The notes below the pieces were generated by a model that had not been told where the DNA came from, did no database searches, and saw only the letters and a list, made by a program, of their open reading frames with translations. The translations under genes and the position numbers were made by a program. 64,000 nucleotides of DNA from Xiphias gladius (lineage: Eukaryota > Chordata > Actinopteri > Istiophoriformes > Xiphiidae): positions 21,040,215-21,104,214 of the forward strand of contig NC_053407.1 in assembly GCF_016859285.1 (NCBI RefSeq). Reading direction: 5' to 3'. This document shows, piece after piece, positions 13,882-32,845 of the stretch (within the stretch, counting starts at the first letter, position 1; each line of letters starts with the position of its first letter).

Positions 13882-15354
13882 CGCTTCACTCACTTCGCTT
13901 CTGTTTTGTCAGCTCTTAAAAAGGAACAAACCATCCTTCGTGTCCGGATACACTGCCGGCCGTCAACTCGAACGAGGTTACGAGCTAACGAGATCGACAT
14001 TTCCTTCGCGTCTGTCCGAGCAACGCTCGACATCCCGCCGCACGCAGCTCATCCTCACTGGAGCCGCGCTGGCTGCCTGCTGGCGATATGTGCGAGCAGG
14101 CTTCCTTTTTGCTTTCGTCAACAATCCACCAGAGGTCCTCAGACTGCCGGATCAAAAAGAAAACAAAAAAAAACAAACAAACAAAGATTTAAATTAAAAT
14201 GAAGTGTAGCGTTACCCAAGACTAACAAGAGTAGGAGGAAATCACGAAGGCTTTAGGTTTAGTTATTTTTGTGTGAACTACAATCGACCCCCCCCCCCCC
14301 CCATGAGATCAACATTGCCACCCAATTGCATTAAGACTTTGTACTTGCTCATCACTACGTGGGAATTTTTCCAGAGTGGCGGTACGCACACATCTTTCCC
14401 CACACATCATCGTTACTAATATTAAGAAAACTGGTGTGACTCAGAGGCCAGAAATACGAGTGGAGGCCAGCTGATATTTTGTAAGACACACTGCATGTAT
14501 GGCTGGGGAAGTAAAACCCAAAATGCTATAACTTTGTCATCAGGGTTGATCAATCACAGGCTCAGGAAACAGCCCTGCCCCCGGCAGGAAAGAGAGGGTG
14601 ATGACCGGCAGCATCTGGCAAAGCTGTGGCAACATTAAATTTATTTAAAAAAAACACAAAACAAAACAAAATATTGGATGGTTTAGAGTTTTTATTAAAT
14701 CTGCTCATCTTCACGGAAAAAATACAATAAATATACATTCGCCATTCATATTCACATAAGATGAGAAGCCTATTATTCAGAGAACACTGAAACATCTGCA
14801 CTTCCCGACTGTCTTCGATGATCTTTCGCCCTGATGCCCACAAGAGTTTGCCAGCAATCTCCTTACTGTCAGAGATTCAAAGACATTTTCCATCTCCGTC
14901 ACAGATTGGTGCAAACCTGCATAGTAAGTAAATTATGTGTTTGCAGTTTGACCTGCACGTTAACCCCAGGTGTTAACCGCCAGTTGGTGCACTTCGGTAA
15001 CTTTGGAGACTGACACAGAGGTAATCCTGTCACCGGAGTATATTCCGTGTGTAATAACAGGAACACGAGGAAACGCAGGAGTCTTTTTTTGGTTGGATAC
15101 AAAAGCCTCTCTGTCGTTGGCGTGATGCCTCCGGAGCTCTAGTGTTTCTTCTGTTCAGGAAGAAGACTGTGGGCAGGTGATTGCAATCGTATACCTTGAA
15201 AACTGTGTTAATAAAAGACACCGCCAGGGTGAAAATCAAAGGTGGTATAGATTTACGAGAGCACAACACATTAGAGGAAAAAAAAGAATCTGAACCGTCC
15301 GGTTACAGTTCAGTTTCATTATTCATCCAGAGCAACGAAACTGCAGGAATAACT
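13882..15354. other. fgd6 5' leader/promoter and 3' flank of the C3orf20-like gene
   Basis: No convincing coding sequence. The stretch just above 13881, to roughly 14150, is relatively GC-rich and should hold the fgd6 5' UTR and promoter, but I cannot fix a start site. A 15-base C run lies at 14288-14302. The interval beyond it is AT-rich and probably holds the 3' UTR of the minus-strand C3orf20-like gene. Several minus-strand AATAAA candidates, for example the complement of 14691-14696, could end it. None is clearly preferred. Confidence 0.5.
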
Positions 15355-18300
15355 TTAACACTCTGTTTCAGTCACAAACCTCTCATTGGCCTTTTCCACT
15401 GAAGCAGGCAGCGTTATGTCATCTCCTGCTTTTAGTGCTGCATCTTGTGAGTTGCGTGCATCTGGGGCTGCTGGGTTATTCAGTGTAACACTGCAAGAAA
15501 AGGACATAAAACTATGAAAAAAAAACCTAACTAGTAAACAAGTTAAATCAACTTCTTTATCTCTAATTTGTATTTTAGTAGAATAATTAACTTGTGCCTT
15601 GTGAACATCATTTTCATTTAATTTATTGGTGGTTACCAATTCCATGATGATAACTGACAATTGTTGAAGTCTATACCCTTATTAGTAATGAGAGTGAATT
15701 ACAGTCATGATTCAGTTTCTTACTGTAAATCAGATTCACAGAGGGGGTGGTGCAGGAGTACCTGAACTTGTAGTCTGGTGGGAGTCTCAGACCTAATCTG
15801 TAGTCTCCCCTGGTTCTGGAGATTTGCTGTTGAAGGTCCCTGACTGAGCAGCCGCCACCACTGAATATGTAGCCGGCAGACTGCAGCTTCCCTCTGATGT
15901 ACATCTGTCACATTAACAAGGAGACTTTACATCATATGTGTGAAAATGGGGAGAACTACATCAACACTATCGCACACGTTTGCCGTCATTTTCAAAACGC
16001 ATTAGTCCATGTATTTTTGATTAGATTACAGAGAAGTGGTTTGCAGCAAAATGCTGATCTTGTCTCTTCACACCAAAAGTCACATGAGTGGTATGATTAT
16101 AGGTTTATATTTCACAACAGAGGAATCTACAGCATGTGTGTACGCAGAATCCCGTCAATCATAATGACTGCTCCTCTTGAGCCCCTGAGTAAAAACCTCT
16201 GCGCCTTAAGTATTTAAGTGCAAACGCTGTTTCATGTCCCTATGATACTAGTAATTTCTGTTTGATTTATGGACTCGAGGAATTTTCATCCTACAGCAAA
16301 AAGCACTGGAGCAGTTGTAATGACTTCAGGCTAAATATTAGAGCTCCCTGTTGTAATTAAGAAGTGTCATCCCTCACTGCTTGTCAGCCCACAGTACTTC
16401 TATAATAAATGTCTGGGTTTCTTGGAGAGGGCAGCGCCCCCCCCCCCCCCACTGTTATCACCTCCCCTTGCTTCAGACAAGCACAGCTGCTGCCTCCCAG
16501 TGGCAGCCATGAAAACATGCACCGAGCAGAGCCTTGGGCGAAGCCTGCAGTGGGTTTACTGACCAGGACCATCCCAGGAGCAGCATTGTGTCGCTGCTGC
16601 AGCAGGATGTTCTCGAATCCACAGCTGGGCTTCCCTGTTGACATCTCATACCTCACCAGGCGAAATGAATCCACTTGGCACTGGAATAAAAAAACACAAC
16701 CTGTTACTGAGTTTCCAGAAAAATGTAGTATAATAGCCTGCTGACCATAGGTGTATCTTTCACTGTCCTTTTGTTCCGTAGCCTATGCAAATGCTGTGTT
16801 GTCCTTGCAAAATGTGCATCAGTATCAAGAAAAATTTCTACACAGTTAGTGTACTTGCTGATTCAACTGAATTTTATTTTAACCACATTAATGCAACAAA
16901 CAAGGGGTGCACACACTGTGCATCAGAGACCGACGCTTGGCTGGATGTACATACTGTATGTATATCTCATATAACAGGTTATAAATTAAGTGTATTGCTT
17001 ATTGCATTTTAAAGTGTTTTTGTTATTTTGTCTCCCCCCTGAATGCAGGCCAGTATTCACACCTGGGCACATGGCATGGTTCTGTGCTTGTTCCTCCTCC
17101 TGTAAAGCTGCTCCAGCACGTCCTGGTCAGGCACTGCTTGTGAGCTGTTGACAGGTTGGCGTGGCAGAGTCACGCACACCACCAGGATCTGTTGACTGTG
17201 GGGAGGCTGGCCCATCACAAAGGCATCGTACTCCAGGTCTGTCACCACTGGCATCATTGTAACACTGCAGCAGCACCGCCTCCGCCCCCCCTCCCCTAGC
17301 AGGGCAGCTCTCAGCAGCACAGGGCACACTGTGAGGGGGACGGAGGGGGTGAATGACGGCGGGGCTGGACAGCGGCTGACAGCAGCAGGCTGCGACTGTG
17401 GACTCTCTGGAATAATCACTGACCTGGCAGGGATGGGGTGATAGTCAAGTTGTCATTATTAATAAGCCTCCTAAAAACTGCAGTAAATGTAATTTTCTAC
17501 ACAATAACATTTGAAAGAGTTGTATTGTTGCGCCTGTCAACGATACAAATGCCTCTTACTCCACTTTGAAGTTGCCGTGAATTTGAAGAGGTCCTATCTT
17601 TGTGACACAGGGCTCCTCCTTTGCTTGCTTTTTAGGTGTCCTGGCGACAATCAGGTTAAAAAAAACAAGTGAAATGGCCCCTTATTAGGGCCTACATAAT
17701 TCAGCATACATCTGTTCAAAGTCTAGCAGAGCTCAAGCACTTGAAACTGATCAATAAACAGTGTGTCTCCATCACTATTACAGAATCAATCACTGGCTTC
17801 GGTTTAAGGATAGATGGATAGATTAGATGATAGAGTTATATCCAGCATAACCACAAATTTATCTAGGTTCTGGGGAAATAAAACAAGCTAATGTTATGTA
17901 ATTGCTTGTTATTTAGATTCTCTGACATTAATCAACTACAGGTGAGTAAATCTGTGTAAACGTTTTGAGTAAATTTGTCAGTAACAGTTGTCATTAACCT
18001 TTCATCCCCCACAGCTTGTTAAGTTAATTGTGTAAGGTGTAATATGCTCAAATCCCAATTTCGGTAGAAAAAAAAAAAAATTGCTCAGCAATGTCTTTCA
18101 AACGCCACACCCCGAGTTTGTGACGCAAGCTTTCTGTTATAAATTTGTGGTCCTCAAGCCCAAACTGAGATAACCCTGATGACATCACGTGGGTAATTTT
18201 CTCAGACTTGCCAAAGCTCCTCCTGAGTCACAGAAGGTATTACACATCTGTTCTTAATCTGCTTCGACATGTTAAATCAGTGGAGTGAGCCACATGATAA

Positions 18301-21300
18301 TGGTCCTGTGTACTGGTGTGGAGTGCGCACCTTGGCAAGCTGACGGGGGAGTCAGGAGGTGTTTCTGCTGGTGCTGACAGGCGCCTCTGCAGCTCCCGTC
18401 GCTCATTGCCGCACTCCTCCTCTGGCCGGACCGGTTTTGCATCTGCCCACGCGGGCGGGTTGAGAGAGGGCAGAGCAGCTGACTGTACCTCTCTCCTCAG
18501 CCTGGTCCTCAGTGGGGCATCTGGCATCCGCTCCGTTTCAGGACACTTGATACCTGAAGGAGAGGGGGAGGTCACTCAGAAATGCACACAGACACCGAGT
18601 GACACAACTGACCGTGAACAAGATCCTGATGGAAGTATTCAATAATGTTGAGTTTGCAAGATGAGGTGATACTGTAACTTTTTGCTTCATTGAACTACTC
18701 TGAACAACCTTACCAGGTCAGGTTGGCTCCTTGTTACTTTTATTTGTACTACATACTTTAATAATTCATACCCCTGCACTGTTGGCAGTTTGATCCCAGC
18801 TGGGAAGAGTGAGCAAGTCTTACTATCTTTCAGAAAAGCTAGAAAGGCTGTGTTCACAAAGCTGTGTTCTGAGACTGGCAGGTACCAATGGCTGCACGAT
18901 AATAGTCCAGCCAGTCATCCAGGGAGTTTCGTACTCTCTGCTGAAGCTTCTTCAGCTCCCTGCCAGAAAGCCCTCCTCTTCTCCATTGTGCTGACGGCTC
19001 CTCCGGCCGCTCCACCTCTCTGAACATCTGCAGGACCTCCCGGGAGCACACAGACACCTGCCATACATCATTACTCGCATGGCAGAATATATGACACGGA
19101 ACAATATAAGGCATTTAGCAAGATGCTCTATACAAAGTGACTCAGTGAAGGCATCTGCAGAGCCTGTAGAGGCTCAGGAGCGAATGAGAGGTATTCATGT
19201 GGCAAAGAATATTTTCTGTGCTCAAACAATAAGAGGAAACAAAACACCTGATTATCTCAAGAATTATCTATATTTCTATGCTCTACACAGTCAAGGCTCA
19301 TTCTAATCACAAAATCACTAATCGTTAATGTGTCGAAGTGCCCTACCTTAACCTAACTGCAACATAAGGCTAGCAGTGACATCCAAACATCATACTGTCA
19401 TAAAAAGTGTTTTACAGCTGTTAGTGTCTGGTTCCTCTTGCACTCTAGGGCCACAGCAGGGGATTTTGCCTTCCTCGCCAGCAGGAGGTCTTGAGCAGCG
19501 TCAGAGGTAAGCCTTCCATCAGTCTGCAAGCACAGCTGTTAATGCAGACTAGAGTTGATCAATTAGGCTTTTTAAAATCACAAATCTATTGTCTACTAGA
19601 TAATCGTAATCTCACCGTTTCCTTTGATTGTTTCATGTTGGACAGGGCGGAAAGAGGAAGTTGAACACTTTCGTTGTTGCACCTGAAGGTGAGCAAGGCA
19701 TAAGTACCATTGAGCAGCGTCACAAAGATCAGATCTGACAACTGCAGGAGACAGAAAGAGACATTTACAGATTACTTTAAAACCGACGCAATCTTGAAAA
19801 ATGGCAAACTGTCCCGAGTTGCAGTGAATTCACACATCTACTCTGCATGAAATACCCCTGTTCTAAAACACGTCGGCCCTGCGGTCATGATGAAATGTGA
19901 ATCTATTGGTTCTGTCAGAGACAGAGTTTGCTCATCACTGTGTCACTCGTCATACCCAACACCCCTTGCTGTGTTTCCCCTAAATCTGTCCTGTTCTTTA
20001 TGCAACATGTTACTGAGCTGATGGACAGTAGTTTAGACACTGACACACTGTCAGTGAGCGAAAAGACTTGAGGAAAAGATTTGATTCCTCAGACAGAAAT
20101 TTCTTTCATATTAAAACTGTTGCCAGGGGACCTAATTTGTAACCTAATTTAACACAAAGAAAGTGGACATAGACTTTTATAACTGTATATATGACATAGG
20201 TAGAAAAAGTTGCAGTAATCTCCAAAGTCACTCCCATGGCACCATCACCTCTATAACGATCTTCTCCTTCAGTGCACGATCGGTGTGCCAGCTCCACTCC
20301 TTAGCTTTGTTTCCATACTGGTCACTTATGAATCCGCCGTCCTGGTCCCACACTGCTGTAATAGAGGAGCTGGAGGAATGTATAAAAAAGACCTACATTT
20401 TAAATATCATGAAAGCTATCACACATAAACGATTATAGACAGACTGTGTAAAGGCATTCAGCATTTTGTAACCACACTGCAGTGCAAGTCGTGAACAAAT
20501 AGCTCACGTTCAACTCAACAAAATGCAGTGGCCAACAGAAAAGCCTTAAGCCCTGGTGAGTTGGGCCTTTGTTTCAGATATGTGGTGCATGAAAACTGAA
20601 CGCTACGACTGGGGACTCTGGGGACAGTAAGCAGACCTGTCCCAGACAATCTGAGAGGTCTGGATGGTTTTATAACGTGGCAGCAAATCAGAAATGTATT
20701 TTGGCCCTAAATCATTCAGTGCTTTATTAGCAAATAGTAGTATTTTATAATCAGTTACATGACACACAGGAGCTCAATGCATTTCCATTAAGTCCAAGAG
20801 ACAGATTTTTTTTTAAACGGTCAAAGTCAAAGCGGCAGAGTTATTATGACTTTTCATTTCTAATATCCAAATATCAATATCAAGCTCCAAAAGAACAGGA
20901 TCCTAAATTTCCCAAATCCTGAGGAAAATCAGGGTTATTTTTTCCAACGATGGAAAGTGCCCCCCAGAGCCACAAAAGACATTATACAACTGTTTACCCA
21001 GGCTGAGCAGTTAGTACTCCTCATGACTAGTAAACCGCACGTGACGTGTAAAATCAGTGGAGTGCACCTATAATTTATTCAGACATTCTGCCATATTCTC
21101 ACACTCACCTAAGAGGGTGTGTAACAGCCCCACGCCCAAACGCTGTGATAGTGGCCAGGATAACGGGACGCTCACTGTCACTGAACACGTTGGTGTAGAA
21201 GCCCCCATGGGACAGACCTGAGTGGCTCTGGCATACTGCCATACAACCAGAAGGGTAGCTGGGAGGGCAGGGTCAAGGGTCAAAAAAGTCAGCTGCAGTG

Positions 21301-24262
21301 ACACATTCGCCATACGCCCTGCACTGTATTTGCTTCTTGTACTGCCACTAGAGTTAAAACAGTTATGAATAAACATGATGAGAGAAGGATACTAAATGAA
21401 TGAGGAGCCGTCGTCGATCCTGTAGTGTAGTTTCCGCTGTGCTGGATCCTGCTGCTTCACTTCTGGTATCTGGGGTATCCCGTTGACTAAAGCGGCAGGC
21501 TGGGCCTTTCCCCTGGCTCTCCTCTCCTTCAGTTTTGCCTTTGCTTCTCCATAGTGAAGGAGCATGAGTGTCCTGTTCACGCGCTGCCCAGCCGTTCGCA
21601 GTTTTCTGTGTGAAGATGTAGTCATTTTATATGCTTAACAAACTGATCTCTCAAGCTACTGAATTTGAGTTGGCATTTTTGTGGAGTTACATTGCAAAAT
21701 GAAATGTGACTTTAGATAGCTAATGGCCAAATGTAACAGTCAGCAAGGATTTGTTAGTTCTAATGTACTAACTAAAAACCAGCACCACACAAAACCGAGA
21801 GATTAACTCAAATGAGTCTGAAAACAACTGTAAGAGTCAGGACTATTGGCTTAAACTATATTTTACTAAACTATGCTACTTAGTGTACCATGTTAGCATG
21901 CTTACATTTGCTAATTAGCACTAACCATAAGGTACAGCTGAGGCTGATGGGCATGTCCTGCAGGTATTTGGTCAGAAAGTACTGGACTAATCAAAATTTT
22001 AACCAATGAGGGCGCTACATGTGTTATTACAATTCATCCTGAGTGGGGACATGAGTGTAGGTGCCCAATGTCATGGCAATCCATACAATAGTTGTTGAGA
22101 CATATCAATCAAAACCACAAATTTGAACCTCATGGTGGCGCAACAGGAATTATCAGAGGATCACCGATGTCAGTGGGATTCATTGTCCAGGAATCCTGAA
22201 TATCTGTACGAAACTCTGTGCCGATCTATCAAGTAGTAGTAGAAATATGTCAGTCTGGAACAAAGTGGTGGACTGACCAATAAACTGACATTGCCATTGC
22301 TTGAAAAATCTGATTATCATATGTGAAATTGTGGAATGTAACCCCTCATTGGCACACTTTTGTTATGAAAGCAGCTGCGCAGGTCAACAACGCACTCAGG
22401 ATTTCTTGCCGCCTGCAGTCGCTCCACCACCCACTGACACAATCTGATCCGCTGAGGCTCCTCATAGGAGGGCTGCTTGGGCTGAATGATCCAACCTGGA
22501 CACAAATCACATCCAGCTGAGGCAGCCGAGGCACAGCGGTCACGCAGTAAACCAGAGTCACATCAGCCACCTTTAACACAATTCTGCAGCTCCATGTCAT
22601 ACCTGGATCTTTACAGCCACCGGATGAGATGGAGAAACTGACGGTTGAGGAGCTGTGAGCTGTTTGGGAGCGAGAATGTGGAACATAGTCAATATATCAC
22701 CATCTTACATTCACCATTTCATTAAATCTGTGTGGACAATGCTGGCCATATAAAACCAGTGACATCAGGGAACTTAATAATGTAACTCAAAACCCTGTAA
22801 CTGGTTAACAGACAGCAGTACATCTGTGCCCACCTACCAGCTACCTTGTCCTCTCACTTCCACAAGCTTGCAACCAAAGTCGTCTTCAACTTCAGTCTTA
22901 GACGGTCATGAGAAATGATTCAATGAGTTTTCACTCCCATCACTCTCATCGCTATTGTCTCTTACCTGTGTTAACTCTGACATATAGATGAGCATTTTCA
23001 CTTGAGAATGGTGCAGTGAAATGGGTCAGACTGTTCTGCGTTTCTTGCCTTATTGCTAGTTTTTCATACATGTACCGTACAGTCTGTGATGTGTACCCAC
23101 AAAACACTAGCATTTTCTATTAAAGCATACCTTATAAAGAGTTTATGTTACAACTAAGAGCTTAATTAATGGTTAATAAAACATTTATTAATCTTTTATA
23201 GATTGGTAGTAAGGCATTTGTAAAATCTATTTTTGGGTTGCCAGGTTGTGGGAAAGGGCTTTGGCTGATGTCTATCCTTTTGTAGCAAAACTTGCTTTCT
23301 GTTTGTATTTATCTCTTTCTGGAGGATAACCGTATTAACAGTTTTTCACTTACTAAAATATTGTAGAGGAAGACCACTAACATTAATGACTTGTTGACTT
23401 CTAAAGTGAGAATCAATAATCCATCAAATCTGAAGTTATACATGTCAGCAAATCATTATAAGGACTCTGTCATTTTCTCATAACCTATCAAGTCTGCAGC
23501 TGTTGATGGATGGATTCTGGTCCAGATGTTATTATTAGTGATTTACCGTTGGTCTTTAAAGCTTTAATAAATCATTTATTAACCATAAATAAAATCATTA
23601 CTTACAACTTACATACTCTTCTATATAGTATGTGGTCTGAGAAGTATGGAAGCCCATTTCCATCAATATGGGGGTAAATGAAATGTTAAGCATAATAGTA
23701 AATAAAAATTTCTCATGTCAAAATAAAGTTATGAGATGGGTCAGTCAAATTGGAGATAGTACCTCTAAATTTCAACTTAGTGTCCTACCTCAGAATTAAG
23801 ATTTAGGCCTAGTATTATTATATAGTGTAACTTTTCCTCTAGTAATGGGTTTCCATAGCAACGTGACCCAGGGATTCATGTACCTCTACTGGTGTTTTGT
23901 TTGCACTTTTTCACACGTGGATTCAAGCCCTTTTGCGGTTCTCCCTCAGAGGGACCAGCACTTCCCGCAGCACACGGGTCTCTCCCTCCTGCCTCCCTCT
24001 TGCCCCTGGCGGACACCTGGCGGGGGGCCTCGCCCAACTTCATGGAACCCCTGGACCCTCGTCGCTTGCGGGTCTGATCCGGACTTTTCACGCGCAGCGC
24101 CGACGCGGCGAGGTCCTGCCAGGTGTCATTCAGAATATTTACAACCCCGCGAGGAACACACCGATCCCCGGTCCACTCACGCTGTGAGAGTACGAGAGCC
24201 AGTTCATTCAATAACTGAGGGGCTGCTCGCCTGTATGCCTCCATCGGATCGTGGTCCTTCAT
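15355..24262 (-). CDS. C3orf20/FAM194-family protein, uncharacterised (near-complete, at least 15 coding exons)
   Basis: Function unknown. Exons read by phase: 23884-24262 (start ATG at 24262, MKDHDPMEAYRRAAPQLLNE), possible 22603-22659, about 22360-22495 (3' end unresolved), 21393-21605, 21109-21258, 20249-20355, 19616-19741, 19416-19523, 18886-19057, 18331-18553, 17560-17640, 17063-17423, 16564-16680, 15762-15904, 15355-15490 (stop). The core resembles the FAM194-type domain: RIDDGSSFIYYPSG across the 21393/21258 junction, then GGFYTNVF, VWDQDGGFISDQYGNKAKEW and NESVQLPLSAL. The C-terminal half continues with KIGPLQIHGNFKVESVIIPE, CQVDSFRLVRYEMSTG and GKLQSAGYIFSGGG. Total length would be roughly 830-900 residues, close to human C3orf20. 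The 21109-to-20355 junction is out of phase with the visible sites, and the 3' end of the 22495 exon is unclear, so one or two small exons are probably missing from this model. Family assignment is by remembered motifs, not a search. Confidence 0.78.
21868..22276 (-). repeat. dispersed fish repeat in C3orf20-like intron, copy B (inverted relative to copy A)
   Basis: It contains ATGTTAGCATGCTTACATTT at the left, AACCTCATGGTGGCGCAAC in the middle and GGAACAAAGTGGTGGACTGA at the right: the reverse complement of the 6170-6672 family in reverse order. It separates two exons of the C3orf20-like gene and may obscure a missing exon. Confidence 0.7.
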
Positions 24263-24419
24263 GTTGAGCGCAGCGCCGACGGCAGATGGGGTACCGGGTT
24301 CACCATGCCCACGTGGTTCACCTGGCAGGCTCCCAGCGAGCTCGTCGCCTTCTTTGTTGTCATCCTCCCGGTTACTAGGTGAGAAAACGAGAAAACGATG
24401 AGACACACAGGTCAAAAAC

Positions 24420-25405
24420 CAAACGGTAAATCTATTCGAGCGACAAGGCCCAGATCACCTTTGTACTGTGCCCTCGGGCTGCGCTCCTCCGTGCGCCGCA
24501 TTAAAACGCAAAATGTTGCCTCGCGTCCCTTGGACTCGGTCTCGTCTCGTTGGCTGCGGAGAGGGGAACTAAACGGTCAATGCCCCGCAGTCTCTTTTGA
24601 TCTACAGTCGAGAAAATGAATCATTAGCCCACCTGGTCAAAGAAATACAGAGGGCCAGGTCGGAATTCTGTCAGCGCACCAGAAGAAGTCATTATCCAAC
24701 CCCCCCTCCAAAAAAATAAATAAATAAATAAATAATCCACAGGAAATCGTGTCTGATTTTTTTCCCCACTCTCAGAAAAACGCAGTATATGGTTCCACGC
24801 AACAGATTAATATCAACAAAACAACAAGTGAAGTGCTTTAAAATCCACCTCTCCCTTCTGTAAACTTGCCCCTCTGTCCGCTCGGCGTGCTGGGCTTGTT
24901 GCTTGGTTACACAGCTCTACGCCCGTCTCCAAACACTCGCGTTGGCGCACCACTAATGATCGACTCCGGGCATCGCCTTGAAAGGCTGTCTGCGACAATA
25001 CAAGCAACAAAACAAAAACAAAAAAAAACAACATTTCTCACGACAACAGACACGGTGTGTGGTCACCTGGCTGTGCGGTCACAGGTGCGCACAGCCGGGT
25101 GACCCGAGACTCAGCGGCTGGGTGTTCAGGGGAAACGTGGATTCTAACATGCAGTGCGTGTATCAGGACACGAGTGTCCCTAAATGTAAATTTCCCTACA
25201 GAAAAAGAAAAAAAATCTGATGACCAATGAAAGTTTTTTGCTCCTGAGCAGAGGAGGGTCGTCTTCCCTCTATTGGGGTCAAGTTTTTGCGCGGAGGCTG
25301 CCCAGTAGCTCGTTATTGGCTCAGCTGCTCCCAGCACACTGTTCCGCTTTGACCACTGGAGGCTCCCAGCAGCTTATGCGTCACTTCATCCCTCAGTCGC
25401 TGGTC
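24420..25405. promoter_or_regulatory. putative bidirectional promoter between the C3orf20-like gene and metap2
   Basis: The two genes start head-to-head, with ATGs at 24262 (minus) and 25406 (plus). A likely splice acceptor at 24378, a pyrimidine tract then AG on the minus strand, suggests an upstream non-coding exon of the C3orf20-like gene in this interval. Three CCAAT boxes lie close to metap2: plus strand at 25224-25228, and minus strand at 25272-25276 and 25315-25319. CCAAT boxes bound by NF-Y are common in bidirectional promoters. No TATA box stands out. A TAAA repeat occupies about 24711-24735. Confidence 0.5.
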
Positions 25406-31867
<6,462 letters not shown>

Positions 31868-32295
31868 GCATGCGCCAAAACTCAAGGCGAACCAGGAGGA
31901 GCATGACAGCAAAACAAACCTCTTCAGACTCACAGCAATTATGCAATATTTCTCTGACCTAAGTTTCCATTGCTTGAGCATCTTTAGGTAATTGTTAGCA
32001 AGAGCAAAAAACTTGTGTCACCATAGTAGCTTACTAGTATTTTTTTTTCCAATGGATTGAGCCGGACGACAAAGGGCTTATCTTTAAGAAACGTAGAGTT
32101 GTCATTTTAGTTATATTTTGATGTGCTGCTTTTAGGAAATATGCAAATATATATATAAATATATGCAAGAGAATCATGCAAAAAAGGTTTTGGTGAACAC
32201 TTTGTCTAAAATGCTGAGCTTCATTCAGTTATAGAAATATTTCTATTTCTATATTTCTTTGCTCTGTTTTAATTTGAGGCAGTTTTTCTAAAAAA

Positions 32296-32301
32296 AATAA
32301 A
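32296..32301 (+). other. metap2 polyadenylation signal (AATAAA)
   Basis: An AATAAA hexamer lies about 430 bases after the metap2 stop codon, in AT-rich sequence with short T-rich tracts downstream. It is the best-placed canonical signal before the foldback repeat that begins near 32376. Confidence 0.6.
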
Positions 32302-32375
32302 TTGTTATAAATCCTGCATTGAATGCTGTGTCCATATTTATATAGCTCCAACATCTTAGCATACTCAGTTACATT

Positions 32376-32845
32376 ATACACTCAGCTGCCAGTTTACAAG
32401 GTGCACCTAGCTAACACTAATGCAGTCTAATACAACAGTCCTGCAATGAATCCTCCTTCATGAAGGTTATAATATTAATTTTGTTGTTCAAACTATTTTA
32501 GAGAGGTTGAATGAACTAAAGGATTATTTTGGAGGATGTAGTTTGTGGTGCTGTTGAAATCGACCATGTTAGTATGACAGGTGTTTATTATTTTGTGCAT
32601 CCCCAGTTATTATCAGTAAGGGTAGGCTAAATAACAGAAACACCTCTCTGTATAATGCAATACAGTTCAACAGCACCGCAAACTACAGCCCCCAAAATTA
32701 TAAAGTTTAATCAACCTATCTGAAACAGTTTTAACAAAAATTGAACACTAGAACCTTCATGAGGGAGGATTTATTGCAGGACTGCTGTATTAGACTGCAT
32801 TAGTTTTAGCTAGCCGTACCTAATAAAGTGGCAACTCGTTGGGTG
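32376..32845. repeat. foldback MITE-like element, copy 2 (best preserved)
   Basis: The left arm CACTCAGCTGCCAGTTTACA is followed by AGGTGCACCTAGCTAAC. It pairs with the right arm GTTTTAGCTAGCCGTACC followed by TAATAAAGTGGCAACTCGTT. Complementarity runs inward through CAGTCCTGCAATGAATCCTC against GAGGATTTATTGCAGGACTG, and the two arms nearly meet near 32610. It lies about 75 bases beyond the metap2 poly(A) signal. Confidence 0.85.

Noticed and set aside
23845-24267. Plus-strand 140-codon frame
   Set aside because: Antisense to the first coding exon of the C3orf20-like gene; no homology recognised.
15355-24415. VEZT (vezatin), expected here by human synteny
   Set aside because: None of the exons resembles vezatin; they match the C3orf20/FAM194 pattern instead.
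25220-25405. N-terminal extension of metap2 from an ATG at 25220
   Set aside because: The added 62 residues are unlike any known methionine aminopeptidase 2 and overlap the CCAAT boxes; the ATG at 25406 matches the family start.
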